Source: Sulfurimonas sediminis
Lineage (GTDB): Bacteria; Campylobacterota; Campylobacteria; Campylobacterales; Sulfurimonadaceae
Assembly: GCF_014905115.1 (NCBI RefSeq)
Contig: NZ_CP041235.1
Coordinates: forward strand, 1,798,001 to 1,862,000
DNA length: 64,000 bases
Direction: 5' to 3'
Shown here one piece after another: positions 27,054-36,179 of this stretch (positions are counted from its first letter, which is position 1; the number at the start of each line of letters is the position of its first letter). The notes beneath the pieces were generated by a model that searched no databases, was not told the DNA's origin, and was given only the letters and a program-made list of their open reading frames with translations. Made by a program: the position numbers and the translations under genes.

Positions 27054-27564
27054 TCAACGAAGCATCAAAAAGTTTGTAAAGCTGTAACAGTTTGATATCC
27101 AAATCCGTATCATAGGATTTGAGTGTAAACGCATTGTTGAAATCTTCATCAAAGATCCAAAAATAACTCTCATCTTTTCTTTTGGCAATATCGCTGCGTT
27201 TATCATCTCCTTTGCCAATGTACCAAAAAAAGTAGTCGCCCTTAAAAGAGAGTGATATCATATCATCTATAATATCTATCATTTCACCACTGCCTACACT
27301 GTTGTAATGCGTATAAATATTGTCAATACTGATGATAGGTATCATAGGGCGTTCAAGCAACACTCCGTTTAAAGAGCTCAAAATGTAATTTTCAAACCAC
27401 TTTCTTTTTTCATCAGTAATTAAAATGATTGTTTTGCCATTGAGAATCTGCTCCAATGCGTATGCAGTTGTTTTGGACCACTCAAACCGGTGTTCTTCAA
27501 GCCAGCTGAGACTACCGCCCTTTTCTCTTATGGCATCCAGGCTCCATTGTGCAAAATCCGGCAT
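27016..27564 (-). CDS. hobA: DnaA initiator-associating protein HobA
   Basis: A 182-residue protein starting MPDFAQWSLDAIREKGGSLSWLEEHRFEWS, matching HobA of Helicobacter and Campylobacter in length, N-terminus and gene order (after lysC, before holB). HobA is a tetrameric SIS-fold protein that bridges DnaA molecules at the origin. It is restricted to Campylobacterota, and so is a good lineage marker for this window. Confidence 0.93.
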   Translation of the reverse strand: MPDFAQWSLDAIREKGGSLSWLEEHRFEWSKTTAYALEQILNGKTIILITDEKRKWFENYILSSLNGVLLERPMIPIISIDNIYTHYNSVGSGEMIDIIDDMISLSFKGDYFFWYIGKGDDKRSDIAKRKDESYFWIFDEDFNNAFTLKSYDTDLDIKLLQLYKLFDASLNAAMFGEVDASS

Positions 27565-27572
27565 GTAATTAC

Positions 27573-28784
27573 TTATTTGTCTAACTCATAAGTATTATGT
27601 AAAGAACGAACAGCAAGCTCTGCATACTTTTCATCAATAACCATGGATACTTTTATTTCTGATGTTGAAATCATATTGATATTGATATTTTCTTTTGCCA
27701 TCGTTGAAAATGCTTTTGCAGCAACACCTGCATGCGATTTCATACCAACACCCACTACAGAAACCTTACAGATATCTTCATTATAAGAGTCATCTTTGAT
27801 TTCACCGCTTTGCACAAAGGTGTCTACAACAGATTTTGCGTCATGTAAATCACTCACAGGTACAGTAAAGTCAATATTTGTTGTATCATCAACCGCCTTG
27901 TTCTGAATAATCATATCCACATTGACCTCGGCATCTGCCAATGCATTAAAAATATCAGAAGCAATGCCCGGTCTGTCTTTGACACCCATTAAAGAGATGC
28001 GCGCCTGGTTTCTGTCTAACGCAATTCCGCTTACTAGTGGTTTTTCCATAATATTTTCTTCCTTTGTAATTAATGTTCCCTCATCATCGCAAAAACTGCT
28101 TCGTGTTACAAGATTGACATTGAGTTTTTTTGCCAGTTCAACAGAGCGGTTTTGCAATACTTTTGCGCCTAATGATGCAAGTTCAAGCATCTCTTCATAA
28201 GAGATTTTATCAAGTTTTTTTGCTTTTGGTTCAATTCGCGGATCTGTTGTAAAAATACCTGTCACATCCGTATAAATTTCACATAAGTCAGCCTCTAATG
28301 CACCTGCAATGGCAACAGCAGAAAGATCACTTCCTCCGCGTCCGAGTGTTGTGACATCTCCGTCAGAATTTACTCCCTGAAAACCGGCAACCACAACAAC
28401 TTTGCCACTTTGCAACGCACTTTTCATGGCTTTGGGATCAATCTCTTCAATACGCGCTTTGGTATGCTGATTGTCGGTGACAATACCCGCTTTTCTCCCC
28501 GTCATTGCCACAGCATCAATTCCCATCTCCTGCAGTGCAATAGAAAGGAGTGCCGATGTCACTCTTTCGCCTGAGCTCAACAGCATATCCATCTCAGCCC
28601 GAGCCGGATTTTTTGAAAAATGTTCGGCATATCCGACAAGTTTGTTTGTTTCTCCACTCATTGCCGAAACAACAACGACTACATCATGCCCGGCTTCTTT
28701 TGTTTTTGCCACACGATTCGCTACATTTTGTATGCGTTCCAAATCACCAACACTGGTCCCACCGAATTTTTGAACTATTAGCAT
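27573..28784 (-). CDS. lysC: Aspartate kinase
   Basis: A 403-residue aspartokinase, the first step of lysine, threonine, methionine and diaminopimelate synthesis. The amino-acid-kinase domain (about 1-245) carries the KFGGTSVG motif at 5-12 and TLGRGGSDLSAV; two ACT domains follow (from about 265 and 345; SLMGVKDRPGIASD, VSVVGVGMKSHAGVA) and would confer feedback inhibition. It follows rppH without a gap and precedes hobA by 8 nt. Confidence 0.96.
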   Translation of the reverse strand: MLIVQKFGGTSVGDLERIQNVANRVAKTKEAGHDVVVVVSAMSGETNKLVGYAEHFSKNPARAEMDMLLSSGERVTSALLSIALQEMGIDAVAMTGRKAGIVTDNQHTKARIEEIDPKAMKSALQSGKVVVVAGFQGVNSDGDVTTLGRGGSDLSAVAIAGALEADLCEIYTDVTGIFTTDPRIEPKAKKLDKISYEEMLELASLGAKVLQNRSVELAKKLNVNLVTRSSFCDDEGTLITKEENIMEKPLVSGIALDRNQARISLMGVKDRPGIASDIFNALADAEVNVDMIIQNKAVDDTTNIDFTVPVSDLHDAKSVVDTFVQSGEIKDDSYNEDICKVSVVGVGMKSHAGVAAKAFSTMAKENININMISTSEIKVSMVIDEKYAELAVRSLHNTYELDK

Positions 28785-29255
28785 TTACAACAGCCCCTCT
28801 CTTTTAAAATGATTTATAACTTTTTCATATACAGACTGCTTAAAATGCGGTGTAAAGTCTAAAACATCCTCTATTGCCACAAATTTATAGTTTATAAACT
28901 CGGGATGCTTTGTATCCAGGTTTATTTTGGCATCTTTTGCAAGTTTGAGTAAAAAATATTTTTGTGTCTGTCCCTTATACGGCTTCATTTTATTCGCAAT
29001 TTTAGGAGGAAAATCATAAGAAATCCACTCTGGATATTCTGCTATTATTTCAGCAGAGTCTGTCCCTATCTCTTCTTCCATTTCACGAAAAAGAGCCTCT
29101 TTGACCTCTTCGCCTTCATCAATGCCACCCTGTGGAAACTGCCAAATGTCAGTCAAATCATTTCTTTGTGCGATAAAAACATCTTTTTTTTGCGGATACT
29201 CATTTGAGACGATTATCATAGCAACATTGGGACGGTATATTTCTTCTTTACTCAT
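28785..29255 (-). CDS. rppH: RNA 5'-pyrophosphohydrolase (Nudix)
   Basis: A 156-residue Nudix hydrolase with the complete Nudix box GGIDEGEEVKEALFREMEEE followed by IG, and the preceding DIWQFPQGG of RppH/NudH. RppH removes pyrophosphate from mRNA 5' ends to start decay, and also cleaves diadenosine polyphosphates. It is first in the rppH-lysC-hobA-holB-folP transcription unit; the gene next to lysC in Helicobacter is the same Nudix enzyme. Confidence 0.93.
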   Translation of the reverse strand: MSKEEIYRPNVAMIIVSNEYPQKKDVFIAQRNDLTDIWQFPQGGIDEGEEVKEALFREMEEEIGTDSAEIIAEYPEWISYDFPPKIANKMKPYKGQTQKYFLLKLAKDAKINLDTKHPEFINYKFVAIEDVLDFTPHFKQSVYEKVINHFKREGLL

Positions 29256-29276
29256 ATAAGCACCTGTAGTTAATTA

Positions 29277-29490
29277 GACTTCTTACATAACTCCTGTATG
29301 CCTCAGAGGATAAAGAAGTGATAAGATTGTGCAAGATTGCTGCTTCTTTATCCTTCCACAGGACACTTTATAGAGAGCTTTACTCTGCGTTAGACAACCC
29401 CAACCGTAGCTATAGCTACGCTTGAGAACATCTGCCTTGATTAAAACTCTCTATAAAATGCTGAAACATATAGGAGTTATGTAAGAAGTC
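29277..29490. mobile_element. MITE-like 214-bp element
   Basis: The segment between rppH and hemW is bounded by long terminal inverted repeats, gacttcttacataactcct at the left and aggagttatgtaagaagtc at the right (19-nt perfect match), and flanked on each side by TA. It contains no ORF. The TA duplication, terminal repeats and small size fit a non-autonomous miniature element mobilised by a TA-targeting transposase such as IS630/Tc1. No matching transposase is in the window. Confidence 0.7.
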
Positions 29491-29538
29491 TATTATCGCG
29501 ATTATACAGCAATAGCAATTAAAATAAGTTTATCCGGC

Positions 29539-29544
29539 TATAAT
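29539..29544 (+). promoter_or_regulatory. -10 box of hemW, leaderless
   Basis: TATAAT (in ggcTATAATttc) ends 6 nt before the hemW ATG, so transcription should begin at or within a base or two of the start codon. There is no room for a Shine-Dalgarno sequence. Confidence 0.6.
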
Positions 29545-29550
29545 TTCACT

Positions 29551-30606
29551 ATGTTAGTTTATATTCATATTCCTTTTTGCGATTCTAAATGTTCTTACTG
29601 TGCTTTTAACTCTTATGTTGACAAGTTTCATTTCAAAGAGAACTACATGTATGCACTTAAAAAACAGCTGCAGTATGAACTCAAAAGATTTCAAGCAAAA
29701 AAAGAGACCATAGAGACTGTTTTTATAGGAGGCGGTACACCTTCAACCGTCGTCCCGCAGCTTTATGAAGAAATTTTTGACCTGCTTAATCCCTATCTTA
29801 TGAAAAACGCAGAAATAACCAGTGAAGCAAATCCCAACTCTGCAACAAAAGAGTGGCTTGAGGGCATGTATAATCTCGGAGTTAATCGTATCAGCTTCGG
29901 AACACAAAGCTTTGACAAAAAAAAACTTAAAATTTTAAACAGGGCACATACTCCACAAATGTCTGTAGATGCTGTTCACAATGCCGCTGCTGTTGGATTT
30001 GAAAACATCTCACTTGATTTGATTTATGCTACCTTGGGTGATACAAAAGAACTGCTTGCAAAGGATATTCAAACGGCTCTGTCTCTGCCAATCAACCACA
30101 TCAGTGCTTATGCCTTAATGATTGAAGAGGGAACTGCATTTGAAAATCGTCCACACATGTCAAACGAACAGCTTTCTCTTACAAAATGGCTCTTTAAAGA
30201 GATTCAAGACCATGGGTTTTCACAGTATGAAATCAGTAATTTTGGAAGCTACCAATCTCTTCATAATCTAGGCTACTGGCAATATAAAGACTATATCGGG
30301 GCCGGGGTCGGAGCTGTCGGCAAACTTGGACTTACAAGGTTTTACCCCTTAACTGATATAGAAGCATATATCAGCGATCCCTTGTCAATCAGACAAGAGA
30401 CGCTCACATTAGAAGACAAAAGACTTGAACAGATATTTTTAGGGCTGCGCTGTGTCATCGGAATAGATCAGGATATATTAAATACACAAGAGAGAAAAAA
30501 AGCGGAAATTCTGTTGCATGAACATAAAATAAAGTTAAAAAACAATACTTTTTACAATGAAGACTATCTTTTGGCAGATGAAATTGCGCTCTTTTTGACC
30601 TCTTGA
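29551..30606 (+). CDS. hemW: Heme chaperone HemW-like radical SAM protein
   Basis: A 351-residue radical SAM protein of the HemN/HemW family. The cluster-binding motif is Cys10-x3-Cys14-x2-Cys17 in FCDSKCSYC, followed by FIGGGTPST and the SAM-binding segment ANPNSATKEWLEGM. The short N-terminus before CxxxCxxC and the FCDSKCSYC sequence fit HemW, which binds and delivers heme, rather than true oxygen-independent coproporphyrinogen oxidase; many databases use the oxidase name. The start lies directly after a -10 box. Confidence 0.88.
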   Translation: MLVYIHIPFCDSKCSYCAFNSYVDKFHFKENYMYALKKQLQYELKRFQAKKETIETVFIGGGTPSTVVPQLYEEIFDLLNPYLMKNAEITSEANPNSATKEWLEGMYNLGVNRISFGTQSFDKKKLKILNRAHTPQMSVDAVHNAAAVGFENISLDLIYATLGDTKELLAKDIQTALSLPINHISAYALMIEEGTAFENRPHMSNEQLSLTKWLFKEIQDHGFSQYEISNFGSYQSLHNLGYWQYKDYIGAGVGAVGKLGLTRFYPLTDIEAYISDPLSIRQETLTLEDKRLEQIFLGLRCVIGIDQDILNTQERKKAEILLHEHKIKLKNNTFYNEDYLLADEIALFLTS

Positions 30607-30665
30607 AGATTTTTTAATGATTCTTTGGATAAAATCTCACTATCAATAAACTATGAAGGCTGAAT

Positions 30666-31052
30666 ATGTTTGGTATGGGTTTTACAGAGATGCTACTCAT
30701 AGCAGTTGTCGCTATTTTATTTCTAGGTCCGGACAAACTACCTAGTACAATGGTCGAAATTGCTAAATTTTTTAGAAATGTTAAAAACACAATAGGCACA
30801 GTAAAAGATTCTCTTGAAGAAGAGATGAATTTAAGTCAGATAAAACAAGAAGCACTTGCCTACAAACAAGAACTTCTGAATGCCAGCGAAAGCCTGAACA
30901 AAGTTACAGATATTCCTGCACAGGCCGGTGCAAAACTTACAAGCCTCACAGATGATATTTTAGAAGATGATGAGAAAACAAAAGAAACACCCAAAGAACC
31001 GCAGGAAGTAACTTTCAAGAAAAAGAAAAAAGAAGATACTAAAAATGTTTGA
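30666..31052 (+). CDS. tatB: Twin-arginine translocase subunit TatB
   Basis: A 128-residue protein with one N-terminal membrane helix (about 5-21, MGFTEMLLIAVVAILFLGPDKLP), an amphipathic helix and a long charged tail ending in lysine-rich KKKKKE. The acidic Glu at position 8 and the length point to TatB rather than TatA. TatB receives folded precursors with twin-arginine signals at the TatC complex. The stop overlaps tatC by 8 nt. Confidence 0.87.
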   Translation: MFGMGFTEMLLIAVVAILFLGPDKLPSTMVEIAKFFRNVKNTIGTVKDSLEEEMNLSQIKQEALAYKQELLNASESLNKVTDIPAQAGAKLTSLTDDILEDDEKTKETPKEPQEVTFKKKKKEDTKNV

Positions 31053-31893
31053 TGAATTAAGACCACACCTTGTAGAACTCCGAAAAAGGCTGGCTATTTC
31101 AGCAGCAAGTTTAATAGTTATGTTTTTTGTCATGTTTTACTTCCATGAACCTATACTTACATGGATGGTACAACCACTCAATGACGCTCTGACAGAAGTC
31201 GGAAAAGTCTCTGTCAATGCGGCAAACGGTATGATTACCACATCACAGGTTGGCGGCGCATTCTTTGTCGCATTAAAAGTTTCATTTTTTGCAGCGATTG
31301 TAGGTGCTTTACCTATTATACTTTCCCAAATCTGGCTTTTTATCGCGCCTGGACTCTATGCACACGAAAAAAAGATGATCATTCCTTTTATAGTTGGTGG
31401 TACAGTTATGTTTCTTGTGGGTGTTCTTTTTGCCTACTATATTGTGACACCTTTTGGATTTGACTTCCTCATTACCTTTGGTTCATTTAAATTTACTCCG
31501 CTTATTAACATCGAGGATTATGTCGGATTTTTTACAAAAATCATGTTTGGGTTTGGTCTTGCTTTTGAACTGCCTGTGTTTGCCTACTTTTTAGCTCTTC
31601 TTGGACTTGTTGATGACAGACAGATGACAGCATTTTTCAAATATGCAATCATTATTATTTTTATAGTTGCAGCCCTGCTGACGCCACCGGATGTATTGAC
31701 ACAACTGCTTATGGCCGGTCCGCTTGTGATACTCTATCTGCTTTCTATTTTGATAGTGAAAATGGTAAACCCTGCTCCACCTCTCGAAGAAGAAGAAGAG
31801 GATGATGAAGAGGAAGAAGATGAAAGCAGTTTAAGCGTTAAACATCATGACGAGTATGATGAGCTTACAGATAAAAAGGATAAAGATGAGTAA
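31045..31893 (+). CDS. tatC: Twin-arginine translocase subunit TatC
   Basis: A 282-residue, six-helix membrane protein beginning MFDELRPHLVELRKRL, the conserved cytoplasmic entry of TatC that binds the RR signal peptide. Conserved segments GLAFELPVFAYFLALLGLV and ALLTPPDVLTQLLMAGPLVILY follow. The last ~40 residues are extremely acidic (runs of Glu and Asp), an unusual tail for TatC. The end overlaps queA by 8 nt. Confidence 0.95.
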   Translation: MFDELRPHLVELRKRLAISAASLIVMFFVMFYFHEPILTWMVQPLNDALTEVGKVSVNAANGMITTSQVGGAFFVALKVSFFAAIVGALPIILSQIWLFIAPGLYAHEKKMIIPFIVGGTVMFLVGVLFAYYIVTPFGFDFLITFGSFKFTPLINIEDYVGFFTKIMFGFGLAFELPVFAYFLALLGLVDDRQMTAFFKYAIIIIFIVAALLTPPDVLTQLLMAGPLVILYLLSILIVKMVNPAPPLEEEEEDDEEEEDESSLSVKHHDEYDELTDKKDKDE

Positions 31894-32914
31894 CCAGGAG
31901 TTACTCACTGCAAGCTATGACTTCACTCTTCCCGATGAACTTATAGCAAACTATCCTGCTTCTCCCCGTGACCATGCAAAACTTTTAGTCTACGACAGAG
32001 CCACTGACACAATTACACACACCTTTTTTTATAATCTTGAAAACTTTCTTTCTGCGGAGTGTGCTCTCATTTTTAATGATACAAAGGTTATAAAAGCAAG
32101 ACTTTTTGGAAAAAAACAGAGTGGCGGAAAAGTAGAACTTCTCATAAACAGAGCCATTACTGCACACAATATCAATGTATATATTCGAGGAAAAGTGAAG
32201 ATAGACACAGAAATATTTTTTGATGAGAGTCTGATGGCAAAAGTGAAACAATTAAATGATGACGGCAGTCGTGAAGTAAACTTTTACCAAAACAACATAC
32301 TGTTACGGTTTGAAGACTTGCTTCCTGTCATAGACAAAATAGGGCATATCCCTCTTCCTCCCTACATTCAAAGACCGGATGAGGATAAAGATGCTGATGA
32401 ATACCAAAGCGTATTTGCTTCGCAAGAAGGAGCCGTAGCTGCACCTACTGCTTCGCTGCATTTTACATCCGAGCAGCATAAAAGGATTTGTAAAAAACAT
32501 AAGCATGCCTATATTACTTTACATGTAGGCAGCGGTACTTTTAAACCGGTGGAAGCTGAAGTGATAACAAACCATCCTATGCATTCGGAGTATTATGATA
32601 TTTCCCAAGAAGCAAAAGAGATTTTGGATTCTGATATTCCTCTCTTGAGTGTAGGAACAACATCGACAAGAACTATAGAATTTTATGCAAGGCATAAAGA
32701 ACAAACGAGGGGTGAAGCAAATCTGTTTTTGCATCCAAACAACAAACCCTTGCGTGTCAACCATCTTTTGACAAATTTTCATCTGCCAAAATCAACACTG
32801 CTTATGCTGGTTGCATCTTTTGTCGGACTCGATAAAACACATCAGCTTTACGCTGAAGCGATAAAAGAAAAATATAGATTTTATTCGTACGGGGATGCGA
32901 TGCTTATTCTCTAA
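31886..32914 (+). CDS. queA: S-adenosylmethionine:tRNA ribosyltransferase-isomerase
   Basis: A 342-residue QueA, which adds the ribosyl moiety of SAM to 7-aminomethyl-deazaguanine in tRNA in the queuosine pathway. Family signatures are YDFTLPDELIANYP, LIFNDTKVIKARL, GHIPLPPYI, ASLHFT, HVGSGTFKP and TNFHLPKSTLLMLVASF. I start it at ATG 31886 within the end of tatC. It converges with the biotin carboxylase gene, 12 bp apart. Confidence 0.95.
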   Translation: MSNQELLTASYDFTLPDELIANYPASPRDHAKLLVYDRATDTITHTFFYNLENFLSAECALIFNDTKVIKARLFGKKQSGGKVELLINRAITAHNINVYIRGKVKIDTEIFFDESLMAKVKQLNDDGSREVNFYQNNILLRFEDLLPVIDKIGHIPLPPYIQRPDEDKDADEYQSVFASQEGAVAAPTASLHFTSEQHKRICKKHKHAYITLHVGSGTFKPVEAEVITNHPMHSEYYDISQEAKEILDSDIPLLSVGTTSTRTIEFYARHKEQTRGEANLFLHPNNKPLRVNHLLTNFHLPKSTLLMLVASFVGLDKTHQLYAEAIKEKYRFYSYGDAMLIL

Positions 32915-32926
32915 GCACCGCTGTTT

Positions 32927-34381
32927 TTAGCTTCTTGTAATTAAATTATTCTCTTTGATTTTTTTGATAATACTGCTTAAAAAAGAGACTTTCTTCTCTT
33001 CATCAGCAAGCAAAGAGACTGCACCAAGATTGAATTTTTCCATTTTGGAATCCAAATAACCTGTATTAAATTTTCCTGCTCTAAACTCATCATCCCGTAC
33101 AATTTCTCTGTGCAGGACTATATTTGTTTTGAATCCTTCAATATAGAACTCGTCCAGTGCTCTTTTGGCTTTTTTGACAGCACCCTCCCAGTCCAGAGAC
33201 CAGACTATGAGTTTTCCAAGCATAGAGTCATAACATGTAGGCAGTTCATAGCCTGCATATAGACTGGTATCAAGACGCACGCCTGGTCCTCCTGGTGTCA
33301 GATATTTTGTAACCGTACCGGCAGTTGGCATAAAGTTGTTTTGCGGATCTTCAGAATTGATTCTAAATTCAATGGAATAGCCTCGAAATTTTATCTCTTC
33401 TTGTAAAAATTTTAACTTGTCCCCACCGGCAATCTCTATCATTCTTTGTATAATATCCACACCTGTAATCGTTTCAGTGACAGGATGTTCCACCTGAACC
33501 CTGGTGTTCATTTCTATAAAATAAATATTATCCTGCTCATCAACCAAAAATTCTACTGTTCCGACACTTTCATAACCCAGTCTGAACATTGCTTTGATGG
33601 AAACTCTGTAAAGCTCTTTTCGAACAGCATCATTAAGGAGTGGCGACGGTGCAATTTCAATAACTTTTTGATGGCGACGCTGAATCGAGCAGTCTCTCTC
33701 TCCCAAATGCACAATATTTCCGTATTTGTCGGCAACAATCTGCACTTCAATATGACGAGGGTTTTCAACATATTTTTCAATAAAAACATCGCCTTTGCCA
33801 AAATATTTCACCGCTTCATTTGTAGCAGATTCAAACATTTTAGAAAATTCTTTTGCCTGTTTGACAATCCTCATTCCTCTACCGCCACCGCCGAATGCAG
33901 CTTTGATGATTACAGGAAATCCTATTTCTTTGGCAATTTTTTCACCCTCTTTGACATCTACAACCGGTGTATCAGTCCCTTCTAAAACCGGAACACCGAT
34001 TTTTTTCATAGCAACTTTGGAAGCCATTTTATCACCAAAGAGTTCAATATGCTCCGGCTTGGGACCTATGAAAATGAGACCGTTCTCTTCACAGGCTCTG
34101 GCAAATTCAGCACTTTCAGATAAAAATCCGTATCCGGGGTGTATGGCGTCACAGTTTGCTTTTTTTGCCATTGAAATTATTCTTTCATAGTTCAAATATG
34201 CTTCAATAGGATTCCCCATTATAGGGTAGCATTCATCTGCCTTGGCAACCCAGACACCCTCCACATCAACCTCTGAAAATACAACAACTGTTTTTATTTC
34301 CAACTCTTTACACGCACGAATAATTCTCAGCGCTATTTCGCCTCTGTTTGCGATCAATATTTTAGATATTTTTTGCTTCAT
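32927..34381 (-). CDS. Biotin carboxylase subunit (acetyl-CoA or pyruvate carboxylase)
   Basis: A 484-residue ATP-grasp biotin carboxylase that carboxylates biotin on a carrier protein using bicarbonate and ATP. ILIANRGEIALRIIRACKEL begins the biotin-carboxylase N-domain, FGGGGRGMRIV is the glycine-rich ATP loop, and ERDCSIQRRHQKVIE and FIEMNTRVQVEHPVTE are catalytic. The start is ATG 34381, after GGAG. There is a ~30-residue C-terminal extension. No accB or carboxyltransferase gene is adjacent, so it could be AccC or the A subunit of a two-subunit pyruvate carboxylase; the sequence alone does not decide. Confidence 0.88.
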   Translation of the reverse strand: MKQKISKILIANRGEIALRIIRACKELEIKTVVVFSEVDVEGVWVAKADECYPIMGNPIEAYLNYERIISMAKKANCDAIHPGYGFLSESAEFARACEENGLIFIGPKPEHIELFGDKMASKVAMKKIGVPVLEGTDTPVVDVKEGEKIAKEIGFPVIIKAAFGGGGRGMRIVKQAKEFSKMFESATNEAVKYFGKGDVFIEKYVENPRHIEVQIVADKYGNIVHLGERDCSIQRRHQKVIEIAPSPLLNDAVRKELYRVSIKAMFRLGYESVGTVEFLVDEQDNIYFIEMNTRVQVEHPVTETITGVDIIQRMIEIAGGDKLKFLQEEIKFRGYSIEFRINSEDPQNNFMPTAGTVTKYLTPGGPGVRLDTSLYAGYELPTCYDSMLGKLIVWSLDWEGAVKKAKRALDEFYIEGFKTNIVLHREIVRDDEFRAGKFNTGYLDSKMEKFNLGAVSLLADEEKKVSFLSSIIKKIKENNLITRS

Positions 34382-34494
34382 GTGATTCTCCAATATTTTA
34401 AACTGCAGTATTATAAAGTTTTAAAAAATTTATCTCTATACTTTAATTGGCATTAAAGTTATCTATTTTTGTGATTTTTATTTTCTAATTTTGC

Positions 34495-34500
34495 TATAAT
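34495..34500 (+). promoter_or_regulatory. -10 box of the AraC-type regulator, leaderless
   Basis: TATAAT lies with only 7 nt (aagcatt) between it and the ATG at 34508. As for hemW and waaC, transcription should start at the initiation codon. Confidence 0.6.
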
Positions 34501-34507
34501 AAGCATT

Positions 34508-35383
34508 ATGAAGAAAACAACTTTAGAAAAAAAGATAAAAATTTCCAATTATATTATGTATTACATCTATACCAATATAGATACAGATATCAATATGGAT
34601 GAACTTGCCCAAAACCTGAAAATCAACAAATTTTACATGCATAAGATTTTTAAAGAGATATTCAACCGAAATATATATGAAAGTATAAAATCCATACGCC
34701 TGCAAAAAGCTTCCAATCTGCTCTTAACCAACAAATACTCCACCATATCCGAAGTTGCAAACTCCTGTGGATATTCTTCGCAGACTTCTTTTATACGCGC
34801 TTTTAAAATCCGCTTTGCCATGACACCCAAAGAGTGGCGAAAAGGGGGCTACAAAAAGTATTCAAGCAAAATCCTCAAGCAGTCTCTCATAGCCACAAAA
34901 TCAAAGGCACAGTTTCATACCATTACACCTGAAATTGTTAAGATGCCTGAACTTTCAGCATACTATATCAGACACAGAGGCTATAACGACAGCATAAAAC
35001 AGACTTGGCAAAAACTCCAAACATGGGTATTTAGCAACAATCTCACCAATTACAAAGAGATTGCACTCCTGCATGACAATCCGGCGATTACACCGCTTGA
35101 TGAGTGCCAGTATGTTGCTTGCATCGTAAATGAGGATCCAGATATTAGCGTAAATGACAGACTGCCAAACTTTAAAATTTCAGGAGGCGTGTACGCAAAA
35201 TTTGACCTGCAGGGAGAATCCGGAGACTTTTTGAAATTTATTCATTGGGTGTATCATGAGTGGTTACCACAAAATGAATATGAAACAACCACAAAACCCC
35301 CTTATGTTATTTATAAGAAAAACAAGTATTTGTCCAAAGATAATACTTTTGACATAACCCTTTATCTCTCAATAAGTTATTAA
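34508..35383 (+). CDS. AraC-family regulator with GyrI-like effector domain
   Basis: A 291-residue regulator. The N-terminal ~110 residues form the two helix-turn-helix AraC domain (NMDELAQNLKINKFYMHKIF; TISEVANSCGYSSQTSFIRA, FKIRFAMTPKEWR). Residues ~125-290 form a GyrI-like/Rob-type small-molecule-binding domain (MPELSAYYIRHRGY, then a Tyr/Trp-rich tail YHEWLPQNEYET). The architecture is that of regulators sensing lipophilic or multidrug ligands; target genes are unknown. It is transcribed divergently from the biotin carboxylase and converges with dprA. Confidence 0.88.
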   Translation: MKKTTLEKKIKISNYIMYYIYTNIDTDINMDELAQNLKINKFYMHKIFKEIFNRNIYESIKSIRLQKASNLLLTNKYSTISEVANSCGYSSQTSFIRAFKIRFAMTPKEWRKGGYKKYSSKILKQSLIATKSKAQFHTITPEIVKMPELSAYYIRHRGYNDSIKQTWQKLQTWVFSNNLTNYKEIALLHDNPAITPLDECQYVACIVNEDPDISVNDRLPNFKISGGVYAKFDLQGESGDFLKFIHWVYHEWLPQNEYETTTKPPYVIYKKNKYLSKDNTFDITLYLSISY

Positions 35384-35395
35384 GCTGCCCTTCAA

Positions 35396-36172
35396 TTAAG
35401 AAGTGGGAAAAACTCTTGCGTTTTTTATAACAATTGTTCCTGCTAGTTCTGCTTCAAAAATTTTGGTCGGATATTTTTGTAAAGCGTCCTCATATGTTGG
35501 ATTACTTTGACAATAGTACAAAAACTCATCCAAAGCCACTTCTTTACATGTAAAGCCTGCAAACTGCGCAACAAAAGCATCGACATTATAGATAGCTTTT
35601 GCCTCTCCTTTTGCAAGTAACTCATTTGTCGCTTCACTCTCTCCTATCCGGTGTGCTAATACATATACTTCTTTTCCCATTTTCAAAGCATACTCAACGC
35701 TGCGCATTGTTCCTGAGTTAAAATCTGCATAAGTCACTACAAGGACATCTCCCAAAGCAACGACTACTTCATTGCGCAAAGGAAAATGATACTTATGAGA
35801 AGGAGTCCCTTCTTCAAACTGACTGAGCACCAAACCCTTTGTCTCAATATCTGCAATAATATTTTTATTGATTGCAGGGTAGCGCTTGTCTAGCCCTGTT
35901 GCTGCAACCATAATGGTGTTTTTTGCACCGGCAGCCTTATGTGCAATGGCATCAACGCCCAAAGCACCGCCGCTAACTATGCAGACACCCGCTAAAGAAA
36001 GTTTGTGAGAAAGTCGGTGTGTCAGTTCTCTTGCATATTGATTTGGTTTTCTGCTTCCTACAATTGCAATTTTCTTTTTATGTAATAATCCACTGTTTCC
36101 TTTGTAAAAAAGTTTCTCAGGATAGTGCTTCATAGCATCAAGTTCGGGTATATGAAAATCTATTTGCTGCAT
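35396..36172 (-). CDS. dprA: DNA-processing protein DprA
   Basis: A 258-residue DprA with the Rossmann-fold core: KKIAIVGSRKPNQYA, IVSGGALGVDAIAHKAA, TIMVAATGLDKRYP, HYHFP-type turn (HKYHFPLRNEVV) and NSGTMRSVEYALKMGKEVYVL. DprA protects incoming single-stranded DNA and loads RecA in natural transformation. It lacks a clear C-terminal winged-helix domain. It follows the YibQ-type gene by 7 nt. Confidence 0.93.
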   Translation of the reverse strand: MQQIDFHIPELDAMKHYPEKLFYKGNSGLLHKKKIAIVGSRKPNQYARELTHRLSHKLSLAGVCIVSGGALGVDAIAHKAAGAKNTIMVAATGLDKRYPAINKNIIADIETKGLVLSQFEEGTPSHKYHFPLRNEVVVALGDVLVVTYADFNSGTMRSVEYALKMGKEVYVLAHRIGESEATNELLAKGEAKAIYNVDAFVAQFAGFTCKEVALDEFLYYCQSNPTYEDALQKYPTKIFEAELAGTIVIKNARVFPTS

Positions 36173-36179
36173 TGCAAAG

